NCBI RefSeq assembly: GCF_000196895.1
Contig: NC_014299.1
Location: forward strand, 299,535-363,534
Source of the DNA: Halalkalicoccus jeotgali B3
GTDB taxonomy: Archaea; Halobacteriota; Halobacteria; Halobacteriales; Halalkalicoccaceae
DNA: 64,000 nt
Direction of reading: 5' to 3'
Position 1 is the first letter of the stretch. Each line of letters begins with the position of its first letter. A program made the position numbers and the translations under genes. This document shows positions 17,185-26,476 of the stretch, piece by piece. The notes beneath the pieces are model-generated. The model was not told where the DNA came from, did no database searches, and saw nothing but the letters and a program-made list of their open reading frames with translations.

Positions 17185-19418
17185 TTGGGGTCGTTCGGAA
17201 AATCTTCGATCTTCTGTGGTGATGAGACACTTCATGTTTCGAATCTCTTGACCCTAAATCGGTTCACCGCAGAGGATACTGATCCGTCCACGGCCGAGAT
17301 CGTTCGAGTGCTGCAGCGATGCTCAAAATATCTGCTTCAGCAAATCGCCGCTGCAATAAGTCGACTGGGCTATCAGGCCCACGGTCCCGACGAGGAAAAC
17401 GACTCGCTGCGCTCGCGCGTCGAATTCGGCAAATACCGTGCGGTACTCGCGGCGGTACTGATGATGCCCGTGTTGATTCTCTACGTCCTGTTCATCTATC
17501 CGGTATAGCTCGGCATCTATCCCGAGAGCTTTCTCTACGGGAGTACCGTTGAGGCGATGGTGTTCGGGCCGCTAGCGGTCTGGAGCACACTCATCGTTAT
17601 CGGGCTCGGATACCCGGTCTTCCGCGGGGCCTATGTGTGCCTGAAAGTCGGTCGCCCGAACATGGACGTGTTGATCGCCATCGCGGTACTCGCAGCGTAT
17701 CTCTACTCGATGGCCACCTATCTCACGGGCGGGCGCGATCCATACTTCGACGTCGCAGTGATGGTGCTCGCGGTCGTCCAATCGGCAACCATCTCGAGTC
17801 ACGCGTCAAACGCGCTGCACTCGGCAATCGCGCTGACCTCACTGATTCACGCGTCGATGACGCCCGCCGGCTCGACGACGACAGCGAGGCCACCGAAACC
17901 ATCGACATTGAAGCGTGTGAGCCTGGCGATCAACTGTTAGTCAAACCTGGCGAACGAGTCCCAGTCGACGGCCAGATTGCCGACGGGACCGCCGCGATTG
18001 ACGAGGCGCTGGTCACGGGTGAATCTCTCCCACAGCGAAAGTCCGTCGGGGACAGCGTACTCGGCGGGTCGATCCTTACTGACAATGCGATCGTCGTCGA
18101 AGTTGGTCCGGAAAACACCAGCACGATGGATCGCCTCGTCGAACTCCTCTGGAACGTCAAGAGTTCTGCGACAGGCGTCCAACACATTGTCAATCGCTTT
18201 GCAGTACTGTTCGTTCCGTTCGTACTCGGACTCGCCGCGCTGACTGCCACTGGCTGGTTCGTCCTTGGCAACGACCCGAATACAGCTATAATGGCCGGTG
18301 TCTCCGTGTTGGTGGTCTCGTGTCCGTGCTCGCTCGGGATCGCTACCCCGCTTGCCCTCGCGGCGGCCACCCGCGATGTCACCGACAATCGAATTCTCGT
18401 TCTCAACGAGACAGTGCTCGAACGGATCGACGACTCCTCAGTCGTTGTGTTCGACAAGACAGGAACGCTCACCACGGGGGCGATGGAGCTTGTGGACGTC
18501 GTTGGCGACGATCCCGATGAAGTGCTCGCGGTGGCGGCCGCCGTCGAACGCCAGTCGAGCCATCCTATCGCTGCTGCGATTGACGATGCCGCCCCGCTGA
18601 CCACACGCTCTGTGTTAAGCTTCGAGCGCGCCGACCGTACCATGTCGGCGCTCGTCGACGATACTCGCGTGATTATCGGTCATCCAGACTCCTTCGACGC
18701 TGACGAGTGGACGATTCCCGCGGAGATCGAGGCAGCCGTCACGGACGCCTACGAGTCGTGCACTCATCCCACGGCGGTTGCCTGGGAGGGCGTCGTCCGA
18801 GGGATCGTCACGGTCCGAGATACGCCGCGCGAGAACTGGGAACGTGTGGTTTCCGATCTCGCGGACGCGGACCGGGAAATCGTCGTCCTGACCGGCGACG
18901 ACGAGCGGATGACCGAGACGTTTGCGAACCATCCAGCAGTCGATCACGTATTCGCAGACGTGCGCCCCGAGTCGAAGGAGGTGATTGTCCAGGGACTTCG
19001 TGAGCGCGGAACGACAACAATGATCGGCGATGGAACGAACGACGCGCCCGCACTCGCGAGCGCGGACCTCGGGATCGCAGTCTCAAGCGGCACCGATCTG
19101 GCGATCGAGGCGGCCGACGCAGTGGTACTGGACGACCGGCTCGACGCCGTTCCCGAGGTCTTCGAGCTGGCGAGTGAAACGCGAGACCGAATCAAACAAA
19201 ATCTCGTCTGGGCGGCTGGCTACAACACGATCGCGCTCCCATTGGCAATGGCCGGCGTGATCACGCCGTTGATCGCCGCCGTTATGATGGCGATCAGTAG
19301 TCTCATCGTCGTCTTCAACTCGAAGCGCCGCCTGTTCTCGGCGAACGGAGATCAGGTGACTGCAACCGACTCTAGCGAAGGCAACGATCAACTTGGATCT
19401 CCCGCACACTCGGACTGA
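17185..19418 (+). pseudogene. copA: copper-type P1B-ATPase, interrupted
   Basis: The 5' part reads in frame 1 from 17185. It has a degraded metal-binding domain ending LGYQAHG, then the first membrane helices. It is cut by TAG at 17506-17508 (where FIYPV should continue into LGIYPES) and leaves frame at about 17779, one base short. The 3' part is open to 19418. It keeps IGNHLESRVKRAAL, the TGES actuator loop, the CPC metal site in VVSCPCSLGIATPLA, DKTGT (phosphorylated Asp), SSHP, GDGTNDAP and the C-terminal MAISS. All core motifs of a Cu(+)/Ag(+) exporter survive, so the damage is recent or a sequencing artefact. A start inside the 3' frame (17637) would yield a non-functional fragment. Confidence 0.8.
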
Positions 19419-19508
19419 ACGGTCGACCGCCAAGCATCAACTGTAACCAGCCTGCTACGCTTTCTATCTACAGTCTGCTACAGCACCAGTTTAATCAGCA
19501 GATCGCAC

Positions 19509-20483
19509 TCACTCGCTGAAAGCACCCGCTACAAGCAGTGGGAAGACGAGCGTTGCTTCTGCTTCAACCTGCGTGTAATTCGTCCGCTCATCGTCTTTGA
19601 TTTTTCCCCACGATACTGCCTCGTTCGGGGGCGCTCCAGAGAGTGAGCCATCCCCTTCCATACCAGTCGAGATGTAGACGACGTAATCCGCCCCGCCACG
19701 GAACAGATTTGTCATAATCGCGTGGTGTTTCGGGACGCCCCCTCCAACTGCGATCAGACCTGTCGTGTCAGCAAGCATCCCGTCCTCGATAAGCGAGTCA
19801 TAATCGTCGAGGATTTCGATGCCGACCTCCGAGTCGTATCCCTGTCTGTAATAGTAGAGAAAGTTCCCAACTTCAGCGTCCGTCAGCGCCGGACAGTACA
19901 CGGGAACGTCGTTGTCCGCCGCTTGCTTCAGGATCGAATTGGGATCGTCGAGTGTCTCCCCTAACTCGCGGGCAAACGCCGTCGGCGTTCGGACCTTTTC
20001 GTCGGCGAAGAACTCCTCGAAGAAGTCGTACAGGTACTCCTCCAACCAGACGTATCGGTCGGAAGGAACAAAGAGATTCCCAAGACGGTTGATTCCCTGT
20101 TCCCGGAGCGCGGCCTCGTCCGCATCCCACTCTCCCATTTTGAACGGCTTCGCCGTTTTGATAACATCCTCCGCCAGCGATCCCGCGGTCGTGATAAGCA
20201 CGTCGACGTACCCTTCACGAACGAGGTAGGCGACGACTTCACGCAATCCCGACGAAATGATATTCGACGTGCATGTGAGATAGATCGTGGCATCGGCGTC
20301 TTGCATTTGCTCGGCGATGTCGATGGCCTCTGCGAGTTGCGTCGCCTGAAAGCCCGTCGTTGCATACGCTTCCAGCATCTTCTGAAAATCGAATTCGCCA
20401 CGGAAGTCGTAGCCCTGCACGTCTGGCGTGGTCAACTCTTCATCACTTCCCGGAACAACGTGGTCGTGAGACTCCTCGTCCAT
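19509..20483 (-). CDS. dys: deoxyhypusine synthase
   Basis: 324 residues. EAVSWGKIK near the C-terminus carries the catalytic lysine (Lys294, equivalent to human Lys329). LTCTSNIISSGLREVV and VDVLITTAGSLAEDV form the NAD-binding core, and GGGVPKHH is conserved. It transfers a butylamine group from spermidine (or agmatine in haloarchaea) to the lysine of aIF5A. The start MDEESHD at 20483 was preferred over the longer frame at 20558 because homologs begin near here. It is divergent from the second hemD-like gene, and the 91 bases between them hold both promoters. It is usually essential, marking this part as chromosomal. Confidence 0.92.
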   Translation of the reverse strand: MDEESHDHVVPGSDEELTTPDVQGYDFRGEFDFQKMLEAYATTGFQATQLAEAIDIAEQMQDADATIYLTCTSNIISSGLREVVAYLVREGYVDVLITTAGSLAEDVIKTAKPFKMGEWDADEAALREQGINRLGNLFVPSDRYVWLEEYLYDFFEEFFADEKVRTPTAFARELGETLDDPNSILKQAADNDVPVYCPALTDAEVGNFLYYYRQGYDSEVGIEILDDYDSLIEDGMLADTTGLIAVGGGVPKHHAIMTNLFRGGADYVVYISTGMEGDGSLSGAPPNEAVSWGKIKDDERTNYTQVEAEATLVFPLLVAGAFSE

Positions 20484-20574
20484 ACCGGCAATTAGCAGGA
20501 TGCCGGTTTGAATCGTTCGAGACTGGTCGCCGATTCTCGATACACACAAGTCCAGCATCGGCTAACTGTTCAAT

Positions 20575-21309
20575 ATGTCCCAGCCGACGGTGGCTGTTCT
20601 CCGACCCGACGACAGCCGTATCGTTGAGGCGGTCGAGTATCTCCAGACACTCGATGTATCCCCGATTCCAGACCCGATGCTGGCAATCACACCGACCGGT
20701 CAGGTTCCCCAACATGCGGATTACTGTATCTTCACAAGCGAGACCGGTGTCGATCTAGCTGCGACAGCGGGATGGAAACAACGAGGAACCACTGTTTGTG
20801 CTGTCGGAGATCAGACTGCAACCGCATTATGCAATCGGGGCTATTCAGTCGATATCGTTCCATCGACGTTCACATCCACAGGACTCGTCGACGAGTTATC
20901 TACTGATGTCGAGGGCCAAATCGTTGAACTTGCTCGGAGTGCACACGGCAGCGAAGTACTTGTTGAAGGACTGGAAGCAGCTGGTGCAATTGTCAGCGAA
21001 ATATGCTTATATCGCTTGGAACGACCGGAGACTGCGGGACAGTCGGTCTCACTTGCGGTAGACGGTAAGCTGGATGGTATACTGTTCACCTCGCCAAAGA
21101 CGGTAGAGCACTTCGTTCAAATTGCGACTGAACGTGACGCTGTCGCTGCACTCCAACGCGAGCTAGAGGAGACGATTGTTGGAGCGATAGGAGCACCAAC
21201 AAAACGTGCTGTCGACAAGCGTGGGATCGCTGTCGATGTTATGCCGGATACAGTGGGTTTCACACAGCTTGCCGAGATCACCGTACGTCGAATTCTGGAT
21301 ACCCACTAA
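20575..21309 (+). CDS. hemD: uroporphyrinogen-III synthase-like protein, paralog 2
   Basis: 244 residues aligning end to end with the 14997-15740 product. It shares TVAVLRPDD at the N-terminus, VDIVPSTFTS near the middle, and RPETAGQSVSLAVDGKLDGI and VGAIGAPTKRA in the second half; well over half of the residues look identical by eye. It is a standalone gene with an MFS transporter on the opposite strand downstream. Two close paralogs 5 kb apart suggest a duplication. Which is the housekeeping heme enzyme cannot be read from sequence. Confidence 0.8.
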   Translation: MSQPTVAVLRPDDSRIVEAVEYLQTLDVSPIPDPMLAITPTGQVPQHADYCIFTSETGVDLAATAGWKQRGTTVCAVGDQTATALCNRGYSVDIVPSTFTSTGLVDELSTDVEGQIVELARSAHGSEVLVEGLEAAGAIVSEICLYRLERPETAGQSVSLAVDGKLDGILFTSPKTVEHFVQIATERDAVAALQRELEETIVGAIGAPTKRAVDKRGIAVDVMPDTVGFTQLAEITVRRILDTH

Positions 21310-21351
21310 TGAACACATTCCGTCTCCAATCTGTTAGCTGACTTTGAGTGT

Positions 21352-22518
21352 TCACTGACGTCTCACCGTAAACCACGTTACTCCGATCAAGAAGGCAGCG
21401 GTACCAGACACTAACAGGGTTTGACGATAGCCGAACAGTGCTGCAGCCCCGACACTAAGCGGCGGACCGACCGTCGTGCCGAGTCTGAGAACACTTGTCC
21501 GAATACTCATAATGCTCCCGCGGAATTCGTCCGGTGCTCGTTCGTTGAGTGCCGTATCCGTAATCGGCTCTGCAAGTCCTTGACCAAGTCCGAATAGAAG
21601 GAGTGCGCCAGCAACTACGTATATAGAGTCCGCGACGGCGACGCCGACGAGTCCGATCCCATAACTCACGAATCCAAGCGCTATCGATTGGAAGCTCGTG
21701 AGCGACCGAAGCACGCGATCACCTTGCATTGCTGTCGCTCCCATCGTAACCGCGGGTAATCCCACGAGAAGACCGATACCGGCTGAAGAGAGCTGATATT
21801 CGTTGGCGAGCAAAAACGGAACGGCGGTGAGTTGCGCGCCGTAGAGGATGACAAAAATACCGAAGATTGCCAGATAGAGCACGACGAAGGGAGTCATCGA
21901 TGTGGGCCCGGTGAGGAATGCACGGATACTCGAATTCGTATTGTTCTCGTCGCGCTGTGGCTCCTCGAGCAAGGTTATGCCGGGTACAGCGACGATCAGC
22001 GCGAGGAGGAAACACGCAAAGGGCGCCGACCAAGCGACTGTTGCGAGCGCACCGCCGAGTAACGGATAGCCAGCAGCACCCATCGCGAGAATCGCCGCAT
22101 TGGTCCCAATCAGCACTCGCCGTTGTTCACCGGAATAGAGGTCCCCGAGGAGTGTGACCGTCAGCATCGCGATTGCACTACTCGCCGCTCCCTGAATCGC
22201 TCTCAGTACCAAGATCAGGGTGAAATCGGAAGTGAAGATGATGCCGCCCCCACTGAGTCCGAAGACGACAAGCGCGGGAATTAAAATCGGTTTCCGACCG
22301 ATTCGGTCGGTCAGCAGTCCAATCGGGAGGGTGAGAAATATGCCGGGGAGCGTGAACGCCGACAACAACAGGCTGGCTTGTGCCTCCGAAATGTCCCATG
22401 CCTCTTGGACTGCTGGAAGTGCAGGACTGATAAGTGAGACACCCATGACAGCGACGAGCGTGCTCGCAAAAATCACGGCTGCTGCTGGCGAGTTCCGGAG
22501 TTTACGTATCCATTTCAT
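21352..22518 (-). CDS. MFS transporter, drug/H+ antiporter (DHA1)-like
   Basis: 388 residues and twelve predicted helices. Motif A GLLTDRIGRKPILIPAL (about 67-83) and the opening VMGVSLISPALPAVQEAW match DHA1-type exporters. It is convergent with the hemD paralog at 20575. The substrate is unknown. Confidence 0.85.
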   Translation of the reverse strand: MKWIRKLRNSPAAAVIFASTLVAVMGVSLISPALPAVQEAWDISEAQASLLLSAFTLPGIFLTLPIGLLTDRIGRKPILIPALVVFGLSGGGIIFTSDFTLILVLRAIQGAASSAIAMLTVTLLGDLYSGEQRRVLIGTNAAILAMGAAGYPLLGGALATVAWSAPFACFLLALIVAVPGITLLEEPQRDENNTNSSIRAFLTGPTSMTPFVVLYLAIFGIFVILYGAQLTAVPFLLANEYQLSSAGIGLLVGLPAVTMGATAMQGDRVLRSLTSFQSIALGFVSYGIGLVGVAVADSIYVVAGALLLFGLGQGLAEPITDTALNERAPDEFRGSIMSIRTSVLRLGTTVGPPLSVGAAALFGYRQTLLVSGTAAFLIGVTWFTVRRQ

Positions 22519-22694
22519 TCGTTCTATTAGTTTCTCGGTAAGTGTGCCCCGTAAGTCATCCGCTACTAAGAGGTGGTCACGCTGAATCGGTGTTGGATGA
22601 ATATACTACCTCTATTGCATGTACTGATTTGAGTGAAGTAGCAGCTTCCACGGATGGAGCCGACGGATCTCAATTCGATGTACGATACGACGAA

Positions 22695-23633
22695 TCAGGC
22701 AACGCTGAGAACGAGTTTCCCTTGGACGTGTTCTGTCTCACCTATTTCGTGTGCCTGAGCTGCATTTTCGAGTGGGAATTCGGCACTGATAGTGGGCCGC
22801 ACCTCCCCAGCGTCAATCAGTTCGCTAATGGTGGTTAGGAGCGACGGTGAATTCGACCGCCCACTTACCACTTCCACGTCGATATCGTGGTTGGTGGTGA
22901 GAGCGTCGGATGGTTGTCCAACAACTGAGACGAATACTCCCTCTTCCTTGAGTACGTCCACTGAGCGTGTTGGGATTTCATCCCCGACTGTATCCACCAC
23001 GATATCGACATCGTCAATCACTGATTCGAAGCGCTCTTCGCGGTAGTTAACGAACTCGTCGACGCCCAATTCTCGGAGATAGTCTTCACTATACCCCGAC
23101 GCCGTAGCGATTACGTCGGTCCCCTTCCATTTCGCCAATTGGACGGCCATGTGGCCAACACCACCGGCTGCGCCGTGGATGAGCACCCGCCGGTCGGCCG
23201 TGCAATCAGCATACTCGAATAGCGCTTGCCAGGCGGTCTGCGTGACGACCGGCACGCCAGCTGCCTCCTCGTGGTCGAGCGATTCAGGTTTCGGGGCTAG
23301 TTGCTCGGCAGGTGTGGACGAATACTCTGCATAGGAACCTAACTCCGGGAAGCCATTGACACCGAACACGGCATCGCCACTTTCGAATTCAGTGACTGAC
23401 GCGCCAACCTCCTCAACGACGCCAGATACGTTCATCCCGAGGATGAGGGGAAAGGGATTCTCCGGCAGCATCGATACCAGCTGCATTCCCTGACGAATCC
23501 GCCAGTCGACTGGATTGACACCCGCTGCGTGAACTCGAACAAGAACGTCATCATCGAGCGGATCCGGACGGGGAGCATCCTCGTACCTGAGAACATCCAG
23601 CGAACCGAACTCGTGAATGCGAACAGCCTTCAT
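22695..23633 (-). CDS. NADP-dependent quinone oxidoreductase-like MDR protein
   Basis: 312 residues of the zinc-free medium-chain dehydrogenase/reductase family. It has a GroES-like N-terminal domain (MKAVRIHEFGSLDVL, AAGVNPVDWRIR), then HGAAGGVGHMAVQLAK (about 150-165), the AxxGxxG nucleotide-binding motif, and a C-terminal HVQGKLVLSV strand. No zinc-ligand cysteines are present. Such enzymes reduce quinones or enones with NADPH. It is a single gene, divergent from the APC permease. Confidence 0.85.
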   Translation of the reverse strand: MKAVRIHEFGSLDVLRYEDAPRPDPLDDDVLVRVHAAGVNPVDWRIRQGMQLVSMLPENPFPLILGMNVSGVVEEVGASVTEFESGDAVFGVNGFPELGSYAEYSSTPAEQLAPKPESLDHEEAAGVPVVTQTAWQALFEYADCTADRRVLIHGAAGGVGHMAVQLAKWKGTDVIATASGYSEDYLRELGVDEFVNYREERFESVIDDVDIVVDTVGDEIPTRSVDVLKEEGVFVSVVGQPSDALTTNHDIDVEVVSGRSNSPSLLTTISELIDAGEVRPTISAEFPLENAAQAHEIGETEHVQGKLVLSVA

Positions 23634-23810
23634 CTCATTCAGAGTTCACTCCACCGCTCCATTAAACGCTCGAACAATTCCCCCTATCTATGCAGATGGA
23701 GATCGAAACGAGAAATCTCAAGGCAAGCGTCGAAGTTCTGGTTGGAATCGTCACGCTGACATCCGGTTCGTGTCGTGGTCAAGCGACTGCATGGGAAATT
23801 GAATTTATAC

Positions 23811-23829
23811 CATGAGCGTGACTCTCATG
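23811..23829. promoter_or_regulatory. inverted repeat over the permease promoter
   Basis: CATGAG (23811-23816) and CTCATG (23824-23829), spaced by 7, lie immediately after a TTTATA box (about 23804-23809) and end 6 bases before the ATG at 23835. Transcription should start at about 23832, so a protein bound here would cover the initiation region and could repress. Confidence 0.4.
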
Positions 23830-23834
23830 ACAGG

Positions 23835-25142
23835 ATGTCATCCGATCAGATCTCGTTAGGCGAAGCACTCGCAATGGCGATCGGTGGGATGGTTGGAGGT
23901 GGGATTTTCGCGGTACTTGGTGTTGTCGCTGTCGAAGCCGGGCCTGCCGCATGGCTGGCGTTCGTCGCTTCTGGCGTCATTGCATTTTGCGCTGGTTACT
24001 CTGCGCTGCGGCTCAACGCACAGGCCGACGGGCAGTTGAATCCGATCGCCTACGTCGAGCAGTTTACCGGGAGTACGACGCTCGCTGGCATGACCGGCTG
24101 GACGTTCATTGCAGGGTACGTGGGAACGATGTCGCTGTACGCCTACGCCTTCGGCGGGTATTTCGCTGAATTGGTGGGTGTCGAATCGGTCGTCGGGCTT
24201 CCACTTCGCTCACTTATCACGCTGCTCGCTATCATCGTGTTTGTGGGTCTCAATCTCGCGGGGGCACACGCGTCAGGACGAACCGAAGACGTACTCGTCG
24301 GTCTCAAGGTGCTCATTCTGCTTGTGTTCGGTCTCGGCGGACTCTACTATGGATTTCAGCAGGGAATGATTCGGTCTGGGCTCGGAAACCTGGAAGTGAG
24401 CGCATTGCTGGCTGCTGCCATCGGATTTGTCGCGTTCGAAGGCTGGGAACTCCTCCTCTTTGATCAAAACAGCATTGAAAACCCCCAACAAACCATCAGG
24501 AAGGCGATTTACGGCTCGATCGTGGGCGCAACCGCACTCTACGTCATCGTCGCCGTCGTGACGACAAATCTGGTGAGTACACAGGTCATCCAGCAGAACT
24601 CTGAAACGGCCCTCGCAGTCGCCGCCGAACCGTTCCTCGGCCAATTCGGCTTTCTTCTGATTTCCGTAGCGGCGTTGTTTTCGACCGGGAGTGCGCTCAA
24701 CGCGACGTTGTTCAGTGCCTCACGTCTCTCGAAGATGCTTGTCGCGGACGATTTGCTCCCAAACGAACTCCATGGTAGCAATAGCGACGAGCCAGTCCGG
24801 CCACTGCTCGTACTCGGCGTACTGACAGCGCTGCTCAGCAGTTTGGGAAGCCTCAACGCAATCAGTTCGTTTGCATCACTGTCGTTCATCAGCATCTTCG
24901 GCGGCCTCAGTCTGTTGGCGTTTCTCGAACGAGAGTCGGTCGTAACGGCCCTGCTCCCGGCGATCGGTTGCCTGGGAGCGAGTGGGGCTATCGTGGGCCT
25001 CCTGTACCATCTCGCAACGGCCGAACCAGCGGTGTTCGTCACAGTACTCGCCATTGCAATTGCGGTCATCACCACAGAGCTACTGTATTTCGAACGGTCG
25101 TCGATTCTCGCAGAAGCCCGCGACCTCGAGCACCGTCTCTGA
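23835..25142 (+). CDS. APC-family amino acid permease
   Basis: 435 residues from the ATG at 23835 (MSSDQISLGEALAMAIGGMVGGGIFAVLG). The GGMVGGGIF glycine-rich first helix is the substrate-binding signature of the APC superfamily. About twelve helices are predicted, and FVAFEGWELLLFDQNSI matches the helix 6 region. It imports or exchanges amino acids; specificity is unknown. The mRNA is probably leaderless, with an inverted repeat between the TATA box and the start. Confidence 0.85.
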   Translation: MSSDQISLGEALAMAIGGMVGGGIFAVLGVVAVEAGPAAWLAFVASGVIAFCAGYSALRLNAQADGQLNPIAYVEQFTGSTTLAGMTGWTFIAGYVGTMSLYAYAFGGYFAELVGVESVVGLPLRSLITLLAIIVFVGLNLAGAHASGRTEDVLVGLKVLILLVFGLGGLYYGFQQGMIRSGLGNLEVSALLAAAIGFVAFEGWELLLFDQNSIENPQQTIRKAIYGSIVGATALYVIVAVVTTNLVSTQVIQQNSETALAVAAEPFLGQFGFLLISVAALFSTGSALNATLFSASRLSKMLVADDLLPNELHGSNSDEPVRPLLVLGVLTALLSSLGSLNAISSFASLSFISIFGGLSLLAFLERESVVTALLPAIGCLGASGAIVGLLYHLATAEPAVFVTVLAIAIAVITTELLYFERSSILAEARDLEHRL

Positions 25143-25279
25143 GTGGCAACCACTATTTTCGGCGTCGATTACGATATCAATCCACTAATCGGTAGGACAA
25201 CAATCCCGCTACGTGACCGATTCATCTGCGAAGAAGAGGGACGTGAGCATTCTTTAGGGTACACTTCCCCCGGTGTCGG

Positions 25280-26139
25280 TCAGTTCCTAAGGGACGTGCG
25301 TTTACCCTTCTCGATCGGTGCCCCCACGGTATTCCCCCACTCAACCCACGACCCGTAGTAGTTCCGGACGTCTTCGTATCCGAGTATCTCGTGGAGACAA
25401 ACCACGTGAGTGCAGACCGTTCACCGATACGGCAGTACGTGATCACGTCCTCATTCCCGTCGATACCGTGTTCCTCGTACACCGCACGAAGTTCGTCTTC
25501 GGCTTTGAAGCAGCCGGTACTCTCGACGACCTGATTCCACGGAATGTTGTATGCCCCGGGAATATGTCCACCGCGCTGGACACCCTCGTTCCACCCGGGC
25601 GGAGCGAGTATTTCACCACGAAATTCCTCGGGCGTTCGAACGTCGACGAGGGTTGTCCCCTGTTCAAGCGCATCCATGACATCGGGACGGTCAGCTCGGA
25701 TTCCCGGTTGCCGAGTATCGATAGAGTACGACTGCGGTGTGAACGCCGGCTCCTCGGTCGTGAGTGGGGCATCACGCGTCTCCCAGAAATCCCGTCCTCC
25801 GTCGAGCAGACTGACGTTGGCGTGTCCGTAGTACGTGAAGAGCCAATAGGCGTGCGCGGCAAACCAATTCATCATATCGCCGTAGAAGACGACCGTCGAA
25901 TCCGGAGTAATCCCAAGCTCACCCGCGAGGTCCTCAAAAGCCGCTTCGGTTGGCACGTCGAACGTCGTCGAGTCTTGGAGATCAGTATGCCAATTGACCT
26001 TGCTCGCACCGGGGATATGTTCCCGCTCGTAGTTGCTGGGATCGATGTCGACTTCGAGTAAGCGTATCGACGGGTCGTCCTTCTGCACCTCGTCAAGTTG
26101 GTCGACGAGCCACCCAGCAGAGACGACTGCGTCGGTGAT
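25280..26139 (-). pseudogene. thiosulfate sulfurtransferase (rhodanese), damaged
   Basis: A tandem-rhodanese protein. The first domain has VNWHTDLQD and VVFYGDMMNWFAAHAYW. The second has TLVDVRTPEEFRGE, GHIPGAYNIPW and the active-site CRIGERS loop. Two lesions are visible. Where an ATG is expected (before TDAVVSAGWLVDQL) the codon at 26137-26139 is ATC, leaving only a GTG at 26088. After LTWFV the frame is lost at about 25396; skipping one base restores [17 protein letters not shown] and a proper end at 25280. Without correction the frame runs to 25222 with an unrelated basic tail. The family would transfer sulfane sulfur from thiosulfate to cyanide or thiols. Confidence 0.8.
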
Positions 26140-26204
26140 AAAAGTAGTTCAATCTGAGGACTCGACGGCAGACGCATTAATTTCCTGCTGTCACACCGGC
26201 TTAG

Positions 26205-26399
26205 CTATTTGAGCCATCGGGTGGTTTCGTCCCTATCGACGAATCGGTGGATGAGGGTTGACTCGGCTTGCCGAAGCCGGTAGGAGAGCATCGATCGAGG
26301 GATCTCAAGTTCGGCAGCGAGCTCGTAGAACGTTATCTGCCGTGGTGGGACATAATACCCCGCGGAGACGGCTGTGCGGAGCGCAGTTTCTTGCGACGG
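26205..26399 (-). pseudogene. HTH_10 (Bat-type) DNA-binding domain remnant
   Basis: This frame has no start codon and is closed upstream by a stop at 26400. It reads PSQETALRTAVSAGYYVPPR, then ITFYELAAELEIPRSMLSYR and LRQAESTL, ending TRWLK at 26205. This is the C-terminal helix-turn-helix of haloarchaeal Bat-family regulators. The sensory part is missing. The fragment sits between the damaged rhodanese and the aminotransferase fusion. Confidence 0.65.
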
Positions 26400-26476
26400 T
26401 TAGCTAGGACCGCGCGGATAGCGAAATTCCCGTTGAACAGGTGCCACACCAGCAGATTGGACTAGCTCGTATCGTG

